Shown here: piece after piece, positions 1 to 9,903 of the stretch | Layout of the letters: every line of letters begins with the position of its first letter | Position numbering within the stretch: position 1 is the stretch's first letter | Source: Desulfopila_A sp964446655 | GTDB lineage: Bacteria; Desulfobacterota; Desulfobulbia; Desulfobulbales; Desulfocapsaceae | Direction of reading: 5' to 3' | Assembly (NCBI GenBank): GCA_964446655.1 | Contig: CAYUPL010000001.1 | Location: 95,713-159,712, forward strand | Length of the DNA: 64,000 nucleotides | The notes under the pieces: generated by a model | Told to the model about the DNA's origin: nothing | The model's database searches: none | The model's input: only the letters and a program-made list of their open reading frames with translations | Position numbers and translations under genes: made by a program

Positions 1-2
1 GT

Positions 3-329
3 AAGTTTCTCTCCTGCAGCGGATACCAGATCATCGACACAAATTTCCGCACCAGATGCGGAGAAATCGATATCATTGCCAAACATGAAAAAACCCTTAT
101 TTTCATAGAGGTAAAAACGAGAAAAAGCGGATTTCTTGAATCACCTTTGGCTGCAGTAACGGCCAGGAAGCGGCGCAGTATCAGTATGGTCGCCCAGGAG
201 TATCTCAGCAGGAATAAACTGTTCGACAACTCCGCCCGCTTTGACGTTATAGCCGTTCGTATTAGCAGTGCGGGCACAGAAACGATTGAACACATCAAAA
301 ATGCCTTTGATCTTTGCCATGGGCATTGA
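3..329 (+). CDS. YraN/UPF0102 family protein (5' end missing)
   Basis: The reading frame enters from the left edge and ends at 329, so only the C-terminal ~108 residues are present. It carries the family's nuclease-like signature: GEIDIIAKH at about residues 20-28 of the visible part, then LIFIEVKTR about ten residues later, matching the D...ExK pattern of the Holliday-resolvase-like YraN fold. The remainder (AAVTARKRR, RFDVIAVR) also fits the family. The in-frame TTG at 147 is not the true start because homology continues upstream of it. YraN proteins are usually about 120 residues, so little is lost. The biochemical role is unproven. The gene precedes pdxA by 27 bp and may share its transcript. 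Confidence 0.85.
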   Translation, partial: KFLSCSGYQIIDTNFRTRCGEIDIIAKHEKTLIFIEVKTRKSGFLESPLAAVTARKRRSISMVAQEYLSRNKLFDNSARFDVIAVRISSAGTETIEHIKNAFDLCHGH

Positions 330-340
330 CCCGGTAAACC

Positions 341-350
341 AAAGGAGGAG
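341..350 (+). promoter_or_regulatory. Ribosome binding site of pdxA
   Basis: AAAGGAGGAG lies 6 bp before the ATG at 357. It fixes the pdxA start. Confidence 0.75.
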
Positions 351-356
351 GACGGC

Positions 357-1367
357 ATGCTCCTGATAGGAATAACCATGGGGTGCCCGGTCGGTATCGG
401 TCCTGAAATCATTCTCAAGTATTTTCAATCACATCGCCCCACCGCCCTCTTTACCCCCGTGGTTATTGGCGATCTTGACGTTCTACGCAGAAATGCTCTT
501 TTTTTTAACATCCCTCTTCCGTGTGTTTCCTGGGTACCTGGAGAATTACCGACTCCCGGCACAATACCCGTCTATAATGTAGGCCGCTTATCTTTCGACA
601 GTCTGCACTGGGGCCAACCCAACCACGAGACCGGCACGGCCATGGCACATTATATCGAACAGGCCGTAACTCTGACCCGGCGTGGAGACCTTGATGGTAT
701 TACCACCTGTCCAATCTCTAAAGCTGCTCTTCATATGGCCGGGTATACCTATCCGGGGCACACTGAAATGCTGGCCGATCTGATAGGAGAGACACAGTTT
801 ACCATGATGCTGGCCGGCATCCGATTGCGCGTCACCTTGGTTACCATTCATTGCAGCTTCAGCAATATCCTGGAAAACCTTACTACCGAAGCAATCCTGC
901 AGCGCATCGGACTGACCCACACCGCCCTGCGTGACGATTTTGCTCTACACAAGCCGAAGATTGCCGTCGCAGGCCTCAATCCGCATGCCGGAGAAGACGG
1001 CATGTTCGGCCGTGAGGAAGCGCAGATCATCCTTCCGGCGGTTGAAGAAGCACGGCGCAGGGGTATGGCGGTCGAAGGCCCGTTTCCACCTGATACTATT
1101 TTTCTCAAAGCAAGTACAGGCTACTATGACGGGGTGGTCTGCATGTACCATGACCAGGGGCTGATCCCCTTCAAATTATTACATTTCAGCGATGGCGTCA
1201 ACGTTACCATCGGACTTTCTCTGGTGCGGACCTCGGTTGATCACGGCACCGCTTATGACATTGCCGGGCAGGGCATTGCAGACCCGGAAAGCCTGGCCGC
1301 AGCAGTGATGCTGGCCGCAACCATCTCGGAAAACAGAAAGAAGTCCGGCCCAAAAACGATTCTTTAG
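357..1367 (+). CDS. pdxA: 4-hydroxythreonine-4-phosphate dehydrogenase
   Basis: A 336-residue PdxA-family enzyme, which oxidises and decarboxylates 4-phosphohydroxy-L-threonine in vitamin B6 synthesis. Three histidines at positions matching the metal ligands of E. coli PdxA are present: H165 (IHCSFSN), H210 (LNPHAGEDG) and H265 (YHDQGLIPFK). The substrate segment GHTEML lies at 134-139. The length is normal. The ATG at 357 has a strong ribosome binding site (AAAGGAGGAG, 341-350). One oddity is the N-terminal signature, which reads GCPVGIGPE instead of the usual GDPxGIGPE (Cys10 for Asp). A PdxA2-type sugar-acid phosphate dehydrogenase cannot be excluded by eye. It is followed 18 bp later by tmk. 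Confidence 0.9.
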   Translation: MLLIGITMGCPVGIGPEIILKYFQSHRPTALFTPVVIGDLDVLRRNALFFNIPLPCVSWVPGELPTPGTIPVYNVGRLSFDSLHWGQPNHETGTAMAHYIEQAVTLTRRGDLDGITTCPISKAALHMAGYTYPGHTEMLADLIGETQFTMMLAGIRLRVTLVTIHCSFSNILENLTTEAILQRIGLTHTALRDDFALHKPKIAVAGLNPHAGEDGMFGREEAQIILPAVEEARRRGMAVEGPFPPDTIFLKASTGYYDGVVCMYHDQGLIPFKLLHFSDGVNVTIGLSLVRTSVDHGTAYDIAGQGIADPESLAAAVMLAATISENRKKSGPKTIL

Positions 1368-1385
1368 AACGGAGCACAAAAAATA

Positions 1386-2024
1386 ATGACAATGCTCAAC
1401 TCGCAATACGCCCGCCAGGGCACTCTTATAGTCTTTGAAGGAATCGACGGCACCGGCAAGTCAACGCAACTGCAACTGCTGGCCGAACATCTCAGCCGAA
1501 AAGGTCTAGCCGTCGTCACGACCAAAGAACCGACAGATGGTGTATACGGTCAACAGATTCGAGCCCTGTACCGAAATCGTGATAAAGCTGGAAAAGATGA
1601 AGAGCTTGCCCTTTTTTTACAGGACCGGCGGGAACATGTCGATAATGTATTGAAACCCGCTCTGGCAGACAATAAAATAATACTGTGTGATCGCTATTTT
1701 CTCTCCACCATTGCCTATCAGGGAGCGGCCGGCATGGATCCTGCCGTCATCGCATCGCAAAACGGATTCGCTCCGCCTCCCGATCTGGCCTTTATCTTTC
1801 AACTGCCTCCTCATGTTTCCATGGAGAGAATCACGCAAGGCAGAGGAGAGACGCTTAATGATTTTGAACAGAAAGAATCTCTGCAAAAGGCGGAAAAGAT
1901 TTTCAATTCCCTCGACTTCCCGTATATTCATTTTATCAATGCCGGACGGACAATCACACAAGTTCACCAGGACGTTGTCAATGTTGTAGAAAGTTATCTG
2001 GAGAAACCAAAGGAAGTTACATGA
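1386..2024 (+). CDS. tmk: Thymidylate kinase
   Basis: A 212-residue dTMP kinase, which phosphorylates dTMP to dTDP with ATP in dTTP synthesis. The P-loop GIDGTGKST is at residues 19-27. The DRY motif (CDRYFLSTIAYQG, near residue 101) and a lid region with basic residues are also visible. ATGs at 1386 and 1392 are both possible, and the first is used here. The stop codon overlaps the next gene's start (ATGA, 2021-2024), so translational coupling to the TPR lipoprotein is likely. Confidence 0.95.
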   Translation: MTMLNSQYARQGTLIVFEGIDGTGKSTQLQLLAEHLSRKGLAVVTTKEPTDGVYGQQIRALYRNRDKAGKDEELALFLQDRREHVDNVLKPALADNKIILCDRYFLSTIAYQGAAGMDPAVIASQNGFAPPPDLAFIFQLPPHVSMERITQGRGETLNDFEQKESLQKAEKIFNSLDFPYIHFINAGRTITQVHQDVVNVVESYLEKPKEVT

Positions 2025-3739
2025 CAGTTTTACAGCGTAGAATCATCTTCTTTTTCACGGCTGCACTGCTGTTGCTGGCACAGGGGTGTGCCACAATAGA
2101 GCAGTCGCATTCTACTGTTCCCGCCACGGAAACGGCTGATGACACAATAGATTCATCCTGTTCATATTTTTATTTTCTCTGGGGAAGCAATGCCGAATAC
2201 GGAGAACGCTACGAAGAGGCCCTGGAGGCCTACGAGAAAGCAGCCATTTGTGACCCAGAGGCTCTCTACATCGCTGAAAAAATACCAGTACTGCTTATCC
2301 AGTTAGGACGATTTGAAGAGGCTTCCCGTTGGCTGGAAAATTATATCGCCGACCGGCCTGATAAAACAGTGCAAAGATTCATGCTTGCCCGTCTGAAAAT
2401 CGAGGCGGGTCTGGAGGATGAAGCAATCGAGCTCTATCGCCAGGCCCTTGATGCCGAGCCGCACAACGATAACATTCGCCTGCGCCTCGGCCTGCTTTAC
2501 AGTAAAAAAGGTGAGCACCGCAAAGCTGAAGCAATTTTCAAGACTATTCTGGAGCACAACAGCCAATCCTATTTCGCCCTGCTCTATCTGGCTCGACTGC
2601 AGGCGGAAACCGGTCAGCTCAACGCCGCCGAACAATACTATCTGGAGGCACTTACGCTGAACTGGTCCAAAGAACTGGCCCTGGAAATTGCCGATTTTTA
2701 TAATCTGCGTAAGGATTTCGCCAAGGCCAGGGAGATATACCAGGATGTTCTCCAAAAAGACGACAGGGACGAGCGTGCTGCTCTGGGAATGGTGCAGACC
2801 TATCTCTATCTTCAAGATGGCGAGGCAGCACTCGAGGAACTGGACAGGATACGACGGTTCAGCCAAAATGGTGTACGACTCGATCTTATCCGCAGCCAGA
2901 TTCTTATAAATCTCGGCGAAAATGAGCGGGCCAAACAGATCCTCCTTCAGCTTATCCAGAATGAATCCTCTGCCCAGGCACACTATCTGCTCGGTGTCGT
3001 ACTCTACCAGGAAGAAAATTTTGACCTTGCCCTCAGTACTCTTCAGGCTATACCATCATCTGCTCCGGAATATCATGACGCAGTTATGCTGCAGGTGCGT
3101 ATTCTGGAAGAGAGCGACAACACCAATCAGTCGATAGATCTTCTGGAAAATGCCATCAGGGACAAAGAGAGCAGACGGCCCTCGTTCTATTCCTGGCTCG
3201 CTTCTCTCTACCAGAAACAACAAAATATGACAAAAGCCTTTGAAACCCTTGGCGCAGGCACAGCAGTCTTCCCGGAAGAGGAATCTCTTCTCTATGAGTA
3301 TGCCGTACTACAGGAGAAAACAGGTAATCATGAACGAGCGATGCTGATAATGCAGAAAATAGTTGCCAAAAATATCAATCACGCCGACGCCCTCAATTTT
3401 ATCGGGTACAGTTGGGCCGACAAAAACGTCCAGCTGATGGAAGCCTATGACTACATCAGAAGAGCCCTGGAAATACAACCTGACAGCGGTTACATTCTCG
3501 ACAGTCTCGGCTGGGTATACTACCGCCTCGGCGCTTTCGAAAAAGCGGAGACGGAGCTTTTGAAGGCCCTGGAGCTTGAACCGAACGACCCCTATATATA
3601 TGAACATCTGGGAGATACCTACAATGCGCTGGGCAACAAAGAAAAATCAATATATTATTACCGGAAGTCTCTTGAAATTCTAACCGACAGCGACACCAGA
3701 GAATCAATCCTGAAAAAGATAAAAACGCTCACTCAATGA
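2021..3739 (+). CDS. TPR-repeat lipoprotein
   Basis: A 572-residue protein with a type II signal peptide: a hydrophobic stretch at 8-20, then LAQGC with lipidated Cys23. Almost all the rest is tetratricopeptide repeats, including units with the W-L-G-Y-A-F-A-P pattern around residues 60-95, 150-185 and 480-550 (for example LGWVYYRLGAFEKAETELLKA). It is probably an outer-membrane-anchored periplasmic scaffold, and the partner is unknown. It overlaps tmk by 4 bp at its start and the next lipoprotein gene by 4 bp at its end, so the three are one translational unit. Confidence 0.85.
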   Translation: MTVLQRRIIFFFTAALLLLAQGCATIEQSHSTVPATETADDTIDSSCSYFYFLWGSNAEYGERYEEALEAYEKAAICDPEALYIAEKIPVLLIQLGRFEEASRWLENYIADRPDKTVQRFMLARLKIEAGLEDEAIELYRQALDAEPHNDNIRLRLGLLYSKKGEHRKAEAIFKTILEHNSQSYFALLYLARLQAETGQLNAAEQYYLEALTLNWSKELALEIADFYNLRKDFAKAREIYQDVLQKDDRDERAALGMVQTYLYLQDGEAALEELDRIRRFSQNGVRLDLIRSQILINLGENERAKQILLQLIQNESSAQAHYLLGVVLYQEENFDLALSTLQAIPSSAPEYHDAVMLQVRILEESDNTNQSIDLLENAIRDKESRRPSFYSWLASLYQKQQNMTKAFETLGAGTAVFPEEESLLYEYAVLQEKTGNHERAMLIMQKIVAKNINHADALNFIGYSWADKNVQLMEAYDYIRRALEIQPDSGYILDSLGWVYYRLGAFEKAETELLKALELEPNDPYIYEHLGDTYNALGNKEKSIYYYRKSLEILTDSDTRESILKKIKTLTQ

Positions 3740-4545
3740 AAAGTAATCGAACCACCACGTCGGCACTGCTCGCACTCCTCCTCTTACTGAGCGGTTGCGC
3801 CGAAAAACAATGGCGGGATCCCTTGATGGAACAGGAGGAGAAGGCTGCTCGCACTCTTGTGCTGGAGGCGCAGGAAAAACGTGCTGTCTGCACCTGCTGT
3901 TTTGACGCGGATATTACCGCAAAGTGGAACTCACAACTCTATGAAGGCGGCCTCGAAGGATATCTCCAGGTCCTCCTTCCCACTTCTTTCAAACTGGTGG
4001 CCATCAACCCTCTCGGCCAGCCTCTTTTCGCCATAACCTCTGACGGAGTAGCATTTCAGACCATCAATGCCGTCAAAGGAGTGTATAAACACGGCAGAGT
4101 ATCCAGTTTTGTAGAAAGACATTCCATGCCTGAAAATATTTTACATGACCAATGGGGAAACTGGTTGAGCGGCACTCTGCATTTCTCGGAAGAAGAGCTT
4201 GTTGAACTTCGCCGTGATGCTCAGTCAAGAGGCATCTGGCTCACCCTGGAAAAACCGGAGCACAAATTTTTCCCGAAAGAGTATCTTCTTTTTGATCCTC
4301 AGCAAGATCAACTTCTGGAAAGAATTGTTGTCGACACAAAGGGACGCGAATCCGTCAGGGTTTCTTACAGGGACTGGACCAGGGTCAATGGTTGTCCCCT
4401 GCCGACTTCCATGGAGGTGGAAGGAATTTCCTATGGCACCATCATCGATATCGAGTTGGAGGATATCCGGAACAGCCGGATTTTTGATCGTGACGCCTTC
4501 AACCTGAAACTTCCACCAGGATATCTGCGCCAATATTATCCGTGA
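3736..4545 (+). CDS. Outer-membrane lipoprotein, LolB-like/DUF4292 type
   Basis: A 269-residue protein with lipobox LLSGC (Cys21). The mature part is predicted to be beta-rich, with repeated short alternating strands such as LEGYLQVLLPTSFKLVAINPLG followed by GVAFQTIN, as in LolB and DUF4292 outer-membrane lipoprotein-sorting relatives. The family assignment rests on this pattern and on context, since LolB-like genes often follow TPR lipoprotein genes in this group. If correct, it would take part in anchoring or receiving lipoproteins at the outer membrane. It overlaps the preceding gene by 4 bp. Confidence 0.6.
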   Translation: MKSNRTTTSALLALLLLLSGCAEKQWRDPLMEQEEKAARTLVLEAQEKRAVCTCCFDADITAKWNSQLYEGGLEGYLQVLLPTSFKLVAINPLGQPLFAITSDGVAFQTINAVKGVYKHGRVSSFVERHSMPENILHDQWGNWLSGTLHFSEEELVELRRDAQSRGIWLTLEKPEHKFFPKEYLLFDPQQDQLLERIVVDTKGRESVRVSYRDWTRVNGCPLPTSMEVEGISYGTIIDIELEDIRNSRIFDRDAFNLKLPPGYLRQYYP

Positions 4546-4580
4546 CAGGATAGAGATTTTTGCTTGAGATTTTGCTTGCC

Positions 4581-5615
4581 TTACTCCACTTTTTCGCCAA
4601 GGCTGCTGATGATTACAACAAAAAGATTATCCTCTTTGAAAAAGACCTGTTTCAGTTCATAATTATAGCCACCGACAAGGTCGAGAATGACCCTCACTTT
4701 GTCCGGCTCCTTCGCCTTGATAACTCGTACCTGATCTATATATTTTCCATCGGTCCGCAAGAGTGGCTCAATTCCATAACCGAGGATGGCATCGAGAAAA
4801 TCACAAACCACTAAAAGATCATCCGATTCTCTGGAATAAACAAGTGGAGGATGAAAGCCGCTGAGTCTGAAGAGCACCATTTCTTTGTCATTGGTACTTC
4901 GCTCGTAGCTGACCTTGAGCAATACCGGAATATCTTTATCGATTACTTCGGCATAATCCTTCTCTTCAGTTCTACCGATCTCTCCAGCTTTTGCTTCCGA
5001 GACATCAACACCTCCCTGGAAAGACACCGGTGCCTCTTCTTTCTCAGGGACCGGATTTTGGCTCTCCGCCTGTTGTTGATCATGGAGAGAGACAGTCTCC
5101 GCAGCAGAAGACGCTGAAGAGACTTCTTTCGTCTCATATCCGGTTTCAGACAACGTATCTTTATGTCGGGGAGTTACTGCAACACGTTCCTGCCCGGTTG
5201 CAGTTTGCCCTGCTATTTGCACAACCAGGGTCCTGCCATCATTTATGAACTGATGCTCAATGGTATTGTATTGCGCATGATTGAGATCAATCACCACGCG
5301 GGTCTTTGCCACCGGCTCATAGTGCCGCCCGACTCGTATTTGTTGTATCAGGTCACCGCCGGCGGGGATTACCGATTTCTGTTTTGCGGCATAGCCGGTT
5401 TCCGGAAAGTCGCACACAATTCGAGGCTTTTCCCCGGCGAGCTGAAAAATTCGTGGCACAATCTTGGCGCTCAATTGCACCTCTACCGTCTCTACACCAT
5501 CTTTTTCCAGAAAACGGATAGTCTCGATCAGAGGACTCTTCACAGCAGCCCCGAAAGCGATACCAGATCCCAATAGAGTGAAGAGGATGAAAAATAATGA
5601 TGCTCTAAGGTTCAT
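4581..5615 (-). CDS. AMIN-domain exported protein
   Basis: A 344-residue protein with a Sec signal peptide (residues 1-22, ending near SGIAFGA). It has two AMIN-like beta domains, at about 30-135 and 225-340, joined by a polar, Glu/Ser/Ala-rich linker. The AMIN domain typically targets periplasmic proteins to peptidoglycan or to secretin complexes (amidases AmiC, PilQ). No amidase or secretin domain follows, so it is probably a cell-wall-binding accessory protein. It is transcribed opposite to both neighbours and ends 35 bp from the end of the LolB-like gene (convergent). Confidence 0.75.
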   Translation of the reverse strand: MNLRASLFFILFTLLGSGIAFGAAVKSPLIETIRFLEKDGVETVEVQLSAKIVPRIFQLAGEKPRIVCDFPETGYAAKQKSVIPAGGDLIQQIRVGRHYEPVAKTRVVIDLNHAQYNTIEHQFINDGRTLVVQIAGQTATGQERVAVTPRHKDTLSETGYETKEVSSASSAAETVSLHDQQQAESQNPVPEKEEAPVSFQGGVDVSEAKAGEIGRTEEKDYAEVIDKDIPVLLKVSYERSTNDKEMVLFRLSGFHPPLVYSRESDDLLVVCDFLDAILGYGIEPLLRTDGKYIDQVRVIKAKEPDKVRVILDLVGGYNYELKQVFFKEDNLFVVIISSLGEKVE

Positions 5616-5822
5616 GTCAATCTCTCAGTTTTGTGTGCTTTTTTAAGTATATGGCATATTAAGGAAGCAGAATCATTCTTTCAATACTGCATCCTTACTT
5701 GAAAAGTCAACTGATTTCCGTTAAAGCTAGACGGTCGCACAGCACCAGCAGTTGGGCATTCAATTTCCACGAAAGTATATTGTGTACGAAACACAGTGCC
5801 ACCCTCAACGTTGCAGCAAATC

Positions 5823-8351
5823 ATGATAAATCAGTCTATTCTCCCCTATGTCTCCAAGCCGGGCCGTTATCTGGGTCACGAATATAATTCCGTTCACAAA
5901 GAGTGGGACCGAACCGATGTGCATTTTGCCCTGATATTTCCCGATCTCTATGAAATAGGGATGTCACACCTTGGATTGCAGATCCTCTACCATATCCTGA
6001 ATCACAACCAAACAACTCTGGCCGAGCGATGCTTCAGCCCGGACCTCGATGCGGAAAAAGTGCTGCGCCGGAAGAAGTGGCCTCTCCTTTCTCTTGAATC
6101 CGCCAAGCCCCTCTCATCCTTTGATGTCCTGGGAATCACACTTCCTTACGAACTCTGTTACACTAATATTCTTACCATCTTTGAATTAAGCGGCATTAAA
6201 AAATACAGTGCAGAGCGGCATTCAGCCGGTCCATTAATTCTCGGGGGCGGTTCCTGTTCTCTCAATCCTGAGCCGGTGGCCGACTTCTTTGACGCCATTT
6301 TACTGGGTGACGGAGAGGAAGCTATTCTTGAGATCAGCGAAATTGTTCGGCAAACAAAACAGAACAATGCTGCAAAAAGTGACCTTCTCAGAGAACTCGC
6401 CGGCGTCAAGGGAGTCTATATACCTGCTGATTTTTCGCCACGGTACAACAAAGACAATACCATCTCCGCCATTACCACCAGAGAGGAAGCACAAGATCGG
6501 GTAGAGCGGCGAATCGTCAGTGATCTCGACTCCATATCACACCTGACAAGCCCTATCGTCCCCAATGCCAAGATCGTCCATGATCGACTTGGCGTAGAAA
6601 TTGCCCGGGGCTGCACCCGAGGATGTCGTTTCTGCCAGGCCGGCATGATCTACCGTCCGGTTCGGGAACGAACCGTTGAACAGATCATGGAGCTTGCCCA
6701 GAAAGGGATAGAGCAGTCCGGCTTCGAAGAGCTTGCCCTGCTCTCCCTCTCCACGGGCGACTATTCCTGCATCGACCGGCTTCTTCCCAAGCTTATGGAC
6801 AAGTTCGCTGCAGAATATGTTTCGGTTTCGATGCCTTCCATGCGTGTAGGGACTCTTTCGCAGGCAGTAATGAACCAGATCAAACGTGTCCGGAAAACCG
6901 GTTTTACCGTAGCGCCGGAAGCCGGCAGCGAACGTTTACGCCAGGTAATCAACAAAGGCATAAGCGAGACGGATCTTCTGCAGACCTGTAAAGATGCCTT
7001 CGCTCTCGGCTGGAACGGTATCAAGCTCTACTTCATGATTGGTTTACCGACAGAAACCTCTGAGGATATTTCTGAAATTGCTGTTCTGGTGAAAAAAATC
7101 AAAGAAATGGCCAATAGTTCCGGTAATAAACGTAAACAGATCACTGCCGCTGTCGGCACCTTTGTCCCCAAACCGCATACGCCTTTCCAGTGGGAAAAAC
7201 AGCTTTCTCTGCAGGAAAGCCGCGAGAGAATTCAGCTTCTCAGGAAATATATGCCGAATAAGGGTGCAAAATTAAAATGGCATGACCCGGAAATGAGCTT
7301 TCTCGAAGGGGTCTTCTCTCGCGGAGACAGAAGACTTGCGCAGCTGATTGACACGGCCTGGAACCTCGGAGCACGTCTTGATGGCTGGTCTGAGCATTTT
7401 TCCCTCGCCACCTGGGAAGAGGCCGCGCAGCAATGTAACATCAACTTCAACGACTACCTCCGTGCCAGAAGCCACGAAGAAATATTACCGTGGCAACACT
7501 TATCAAGTGGTCTCGATTCTGATTTTTTTGTTAAAGAGCTGGAAAAGAGTCAACAAGGTCTCTATACACCAGACTGCAGGTACCATGGTTGTCAGGACTG
7601 CGGCTTATGTGATTTTTCCGAGATCAAACCTGTCGTCCACGGAACCGGCGAAAAAGAACAGACGCCGGAGCCGCACCCCAACCCTGCCGACAACCGGCGC
7701 GAAGAGATGCCCCAACACTACAAATATATTGTACATTACTCGAGAAAAGGTGATATAAGCTATCTTGGTCACCTGGAAATCCTGCAGCTTACCTTCAGGT
7801 CACTGCGGCGAGCCGGACTTCGCACCAATTTTTCTCAGGGATTCAATCCCTCGCCAAAGGTTTCTTTTGGCGGAGCACTCCCCGTGGGCATGGAGAGCGA
7901 AGCGGAATATTTCATTATGGACCTGCCCGAACCTCTTTCCGACTTACGAGAAACGGCATTGAGCTTAAACCGGAGCCTTCCACCAGGCCTTGAAATCACA
8001 GAGATAGCCTTGCATTGTGGTAAAATCCCTCAATCCGTGCTCAGCAGCTATAATATAGAACTACCGCGGCAAATGGCTGAAACCGAAGCTGAGGCCATCA
8101 GAGAATACCTCGATACAGACATGTTTTTTGTGACCCGTAAAAGAAAAGGGCAAGACAAGGAAATTGAGATCCGCGCACTCATTCAGGACATAACTCTGCT
8201 CAACGGCAAGACACTGCAGATCTCCATTACCTCAACAGCCGGAACTCCAGGCATCAAAGTCCAGGAGGCCCTCAGCCATATTCTCGCACTGGAGGAAGAG
8301 GAAGTTCTCACCAGTAAAATCAGGAAAACATCCTGGCAACAGTCTCCATAG
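5823..8351 (+). CDS. Radical SAM protein fused to DUF2344 (TIGR03960/TIGR03936 type)
   Basis: The N-terminal B12-binding-like region (LIFPDLYEIGMSHLGLQILYHIL) is followed by a radical SAM core with its 4Fe-4S motif at C264, C268 and C271 (CTRGCRFC), and then by a Cys-rich stretch (YHGCQDCGLCDF). From about residue 640 onward is a DUF2344 domain (HYSRKGDISYLGHLE, SQGFNPSPKVSFG). The two parts are separate adjacent genes in some genomes and fused in others; here they are one 842-residue chain. Function is unproven. The group is widespread in anaerobes and often sits near rRNA/tRNA-related genes. The ATG at 5823 was chosen; an in-frame GTG at 5796 would add nine residues, and neither has a clear Shine-Dalgarno. 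Confidence 0.9.
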   Translation: MINQSILPYVSKPGRYLGHEYNSVHKEWDRTDVHFALIFPDLYEIGMSHLGLQILYHILNHNQTTLAERCFSPDLDAEKVLRRKKWPLLSLESAKPLSSFDVLGITLPYELCYTNILTIFELSGIKKYSAERHSAGPLILGGGSCSLNPEPVADFFDAILLGDGEEAILEISEIVRQTKQNNAAKSDLLRELAGVKGVYIPADFSPRYNKDNTISAITTREEAQDRVERRIVSDLDSISHLTSPIVPNAKIVHDRLGVEIARGCTRGCRFCQAGMIYRPVRERTVEQIMELAQKGIEQSGFEELALLSLSTGDYSCIDRLLPKLMDKFAAEYVSVSMPSMRVGTLSQAVMNQIKRVRKTGFTVAPEAGSERLRQVINKGISETDLLQTCKDAFALGWNGIKLYFMIGLPTETSEDISEIAVLVKKIKEMANSSGNKRKQITAAVGTFVPKPHTPFQWEKQLSLQESRERIQLLRKYMPNKGAKLKWHDPEMSFLEGVFSRGDRRLAQLIDTAWNLGARLDGWSEHFSLATWEEAAQQCNINFNDYLRARSHEEILPWQHLSSGLDSDFFVKELEKSQQGLYTPDCRYHGCQDCGLCDFSEIKPVVHGTGEKEQTPEPHPNPADNRREEMPQHYKYIVHYSRKGDISYLGHLEILQLTFRSLRRAGLRTNFSQGFNPSPKVSFGGALPVGMESEAEYFIMDLPEPLSDLRETALSLNRSLPPGLEITEIALHCGKIPQSVLSSYNIELPRQMAETEAEAIREYLDTDMFFVTRKRKGQDKEIEIRALIQDITLLNGKTLQISITSTAGTPGIKVQEALSHILALEEEEVLTSKIRKTSWQQSP

Positions 8352-8551
8352 AGTAAAGATTGTTGCCTGTCGGAAATCATCGTGGTAAAAAATATGGCAC
8401 GCCTGCAACTGCCTTTAAAAAAGGTTTTCTTGATAAGCAGCCCGGCAGTGCCGTGCAAGTGCACTACAACCCATGCAACGAAGAGACGAACCGGCATTTG
8501 GGACCGCATTACTACTGAAACTTTTTATACAATTACCCGGGAGGACGCCTG

Positions 8552-9895
8552 ATGAATAAGAAAATCATACTTCGCGACGATGAACTGCCGAAGCAGTGGT
8601 ACAATGTTGTCCCTGATATTCCCAATGGCCTCAAGCCCCCCCTTGATCCACTGACAAAAGAGCCCATGGGACCGGATAAGCTTGCTGCCGTTTTTCCCAT
8701 GGGACTCCTGGAGCAGGAGATGTCGAGCAACAGATTTATTGATATTCCGGAGGAAGTCTCCAATATTTTGAAAATCTGGCGCCCTGCCCCTTTGGTCAGA
8801 GCAAATAATCTGAAAAAAGCCCTGGGCACCAAAGCTAAAATCTATTTCAAAAACGAGGGTGTTTCCCCGGTTGGGTCGCACAAGGCCAATAGCGCCGTGG
8901 CTCAGGCATATTATAACATGAAAGAAGGTGTTAAACGCCTCGCCACCGAAACAGGCGCCGGCCAGTGGGGTAGCGCCCTCTCTTTTGCGACCAGCAAATT
9001 TGGACTGCAATGCAAAGTGTATATGGTGCGGGTGTCTTTTGACCAGAAACCTTACAGAAAGTCCATGATGCATATCTATGGTGCCGAAGTAGTTCCAAGT
9101 CCCAGCGAAGAGACCGTAACCGGCAGAAAAATTCTGGCCCAATATCCGGATACCCCAGGTTCTCTCGGCATTGCCATTTCAGAAGCCCTGGAAGACGCTT
9201 CCACTCGTGACGACACCAAATACGCCCTTGGCTCTGTGCTGAATCATGTTGTCCTGCATCAGTCCATCATCGGTCTGGAAGCTAAGAAACAAATGGAGAT
9301 CACCGGTGATTATCCGGACATCATTATCGGATGTTGCGGCGGCGGCTCAAATTTCGCCGGACTTATGGCACCTTATGTCCCCGACTACCTCGAAGGGAAA
9401 AAAGTACGCTTTATCGGAGTTGAGCCTGCCTCCTGTCCTTCTCTGACCATGGGAAAACTGGCCTATGATTTCGGTGATGTGGCGCAAATGACTCCTCTCC
9501 TGTATATGTATACTCTCGGCCACAATTTCATTCCGCCTGGAATTCATGCAGGGGGGCTCCGTTATCACGGTATGGCGCCCATTGTTTCAGCCCTTGTCCG
9601 TGAAAAAATGATTGAACCACTTAAAGTTCATCAACTGGAATGCTTTGAGGCCGGAGTACTGTTTGCTAAAACAGAAGGCATAATACCAGCGCCGGAGACA
9701 TGCCATGCGATTCGCGGGGCCATTATCGAAGCAACCCGTGATCTCAACGAAGAAAAAACCATCCTCTTCAATTTTTCCGGACATGGACTGATAGACATGG
9801 CCTCCTATGACAAGTTTTATTCAGGCCAACTGCAGAATTATGATTACCCGGAGGAAGAAATAGCCAAATCACTTGCAAATCTACCTGAAATCTAA
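8552..9895 (+). CDS. trpB: TrpB2-type tryptophan synthase beta-like PLP enzyme
   Basis: A 447-residue PLP-dependent enzyme of the long TrpB2 (TIGR01415) branch rather than the ~400-residue TrpB1 branch. The PLP lysine is K111 in GSHKANSA, and the phosphate-binding loop CCGGGSNF lies near 270. TrpB2 enzymes make tryptophan from serine and indole, sometimes without TrpA. No other trp genes are nearby, so it may act as an indole-salvage enzyme. The start ATG is preceded by GGGAGG (8539-8544). dacB follows after 8 bp. Confidence 0.88.
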   Translation: MNKKIILRDDELPKQWYNVVPDIPNGLKPPLDPLTKEPMGPDKLAAVFPMGLLEQEMSSNRFIDIPEEVSNILKIWRPAPLVRANNLKKALGTKAKIYFKNEGVSPVGSHKANSAVAQAYYNMKEGVKRLATETGAGQWGSALSFATSKFGLQCKVYMVRVSFDQKPYRKSMMHIYGAEVVPSPSEETVTGRKILAQYPDTPGSLGIAISEALEDASTRDDTKYALGSVLNHVVLHQSIIGLEAKKQMEITGDYPDIIIGCCGGGSNFAGLMAPYVPDYLEGKKVRFIGVEPASCPSLTMGKLAYDFGDVAQMTPLLYMYTLGHNFIPPGIHAGGLRYHGMAPIVSALVREKMIEPLKVHQLECFEAGVLFAKTEGIIPAPETCHAIRGAIIEATRDLNEEKTILFNFSGHGLIDMASYDKFYSGQLQNYDYPEEEIAKSLANLPEI

Positions 9896-9903
9896 CGGTT
9901 GTA

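Noticed and set aside
588..920. Long minus-strand frame opposite pdxA
   Set aside because: Shadow of the pdxA coding frame; no homology or ribosome binding site.
2303..2983. 226-residue minus frame opposite the TPR gene
   Set aside because: Antisense of repetitive TPR codons commonly opens long frames; the sequence has no family features.
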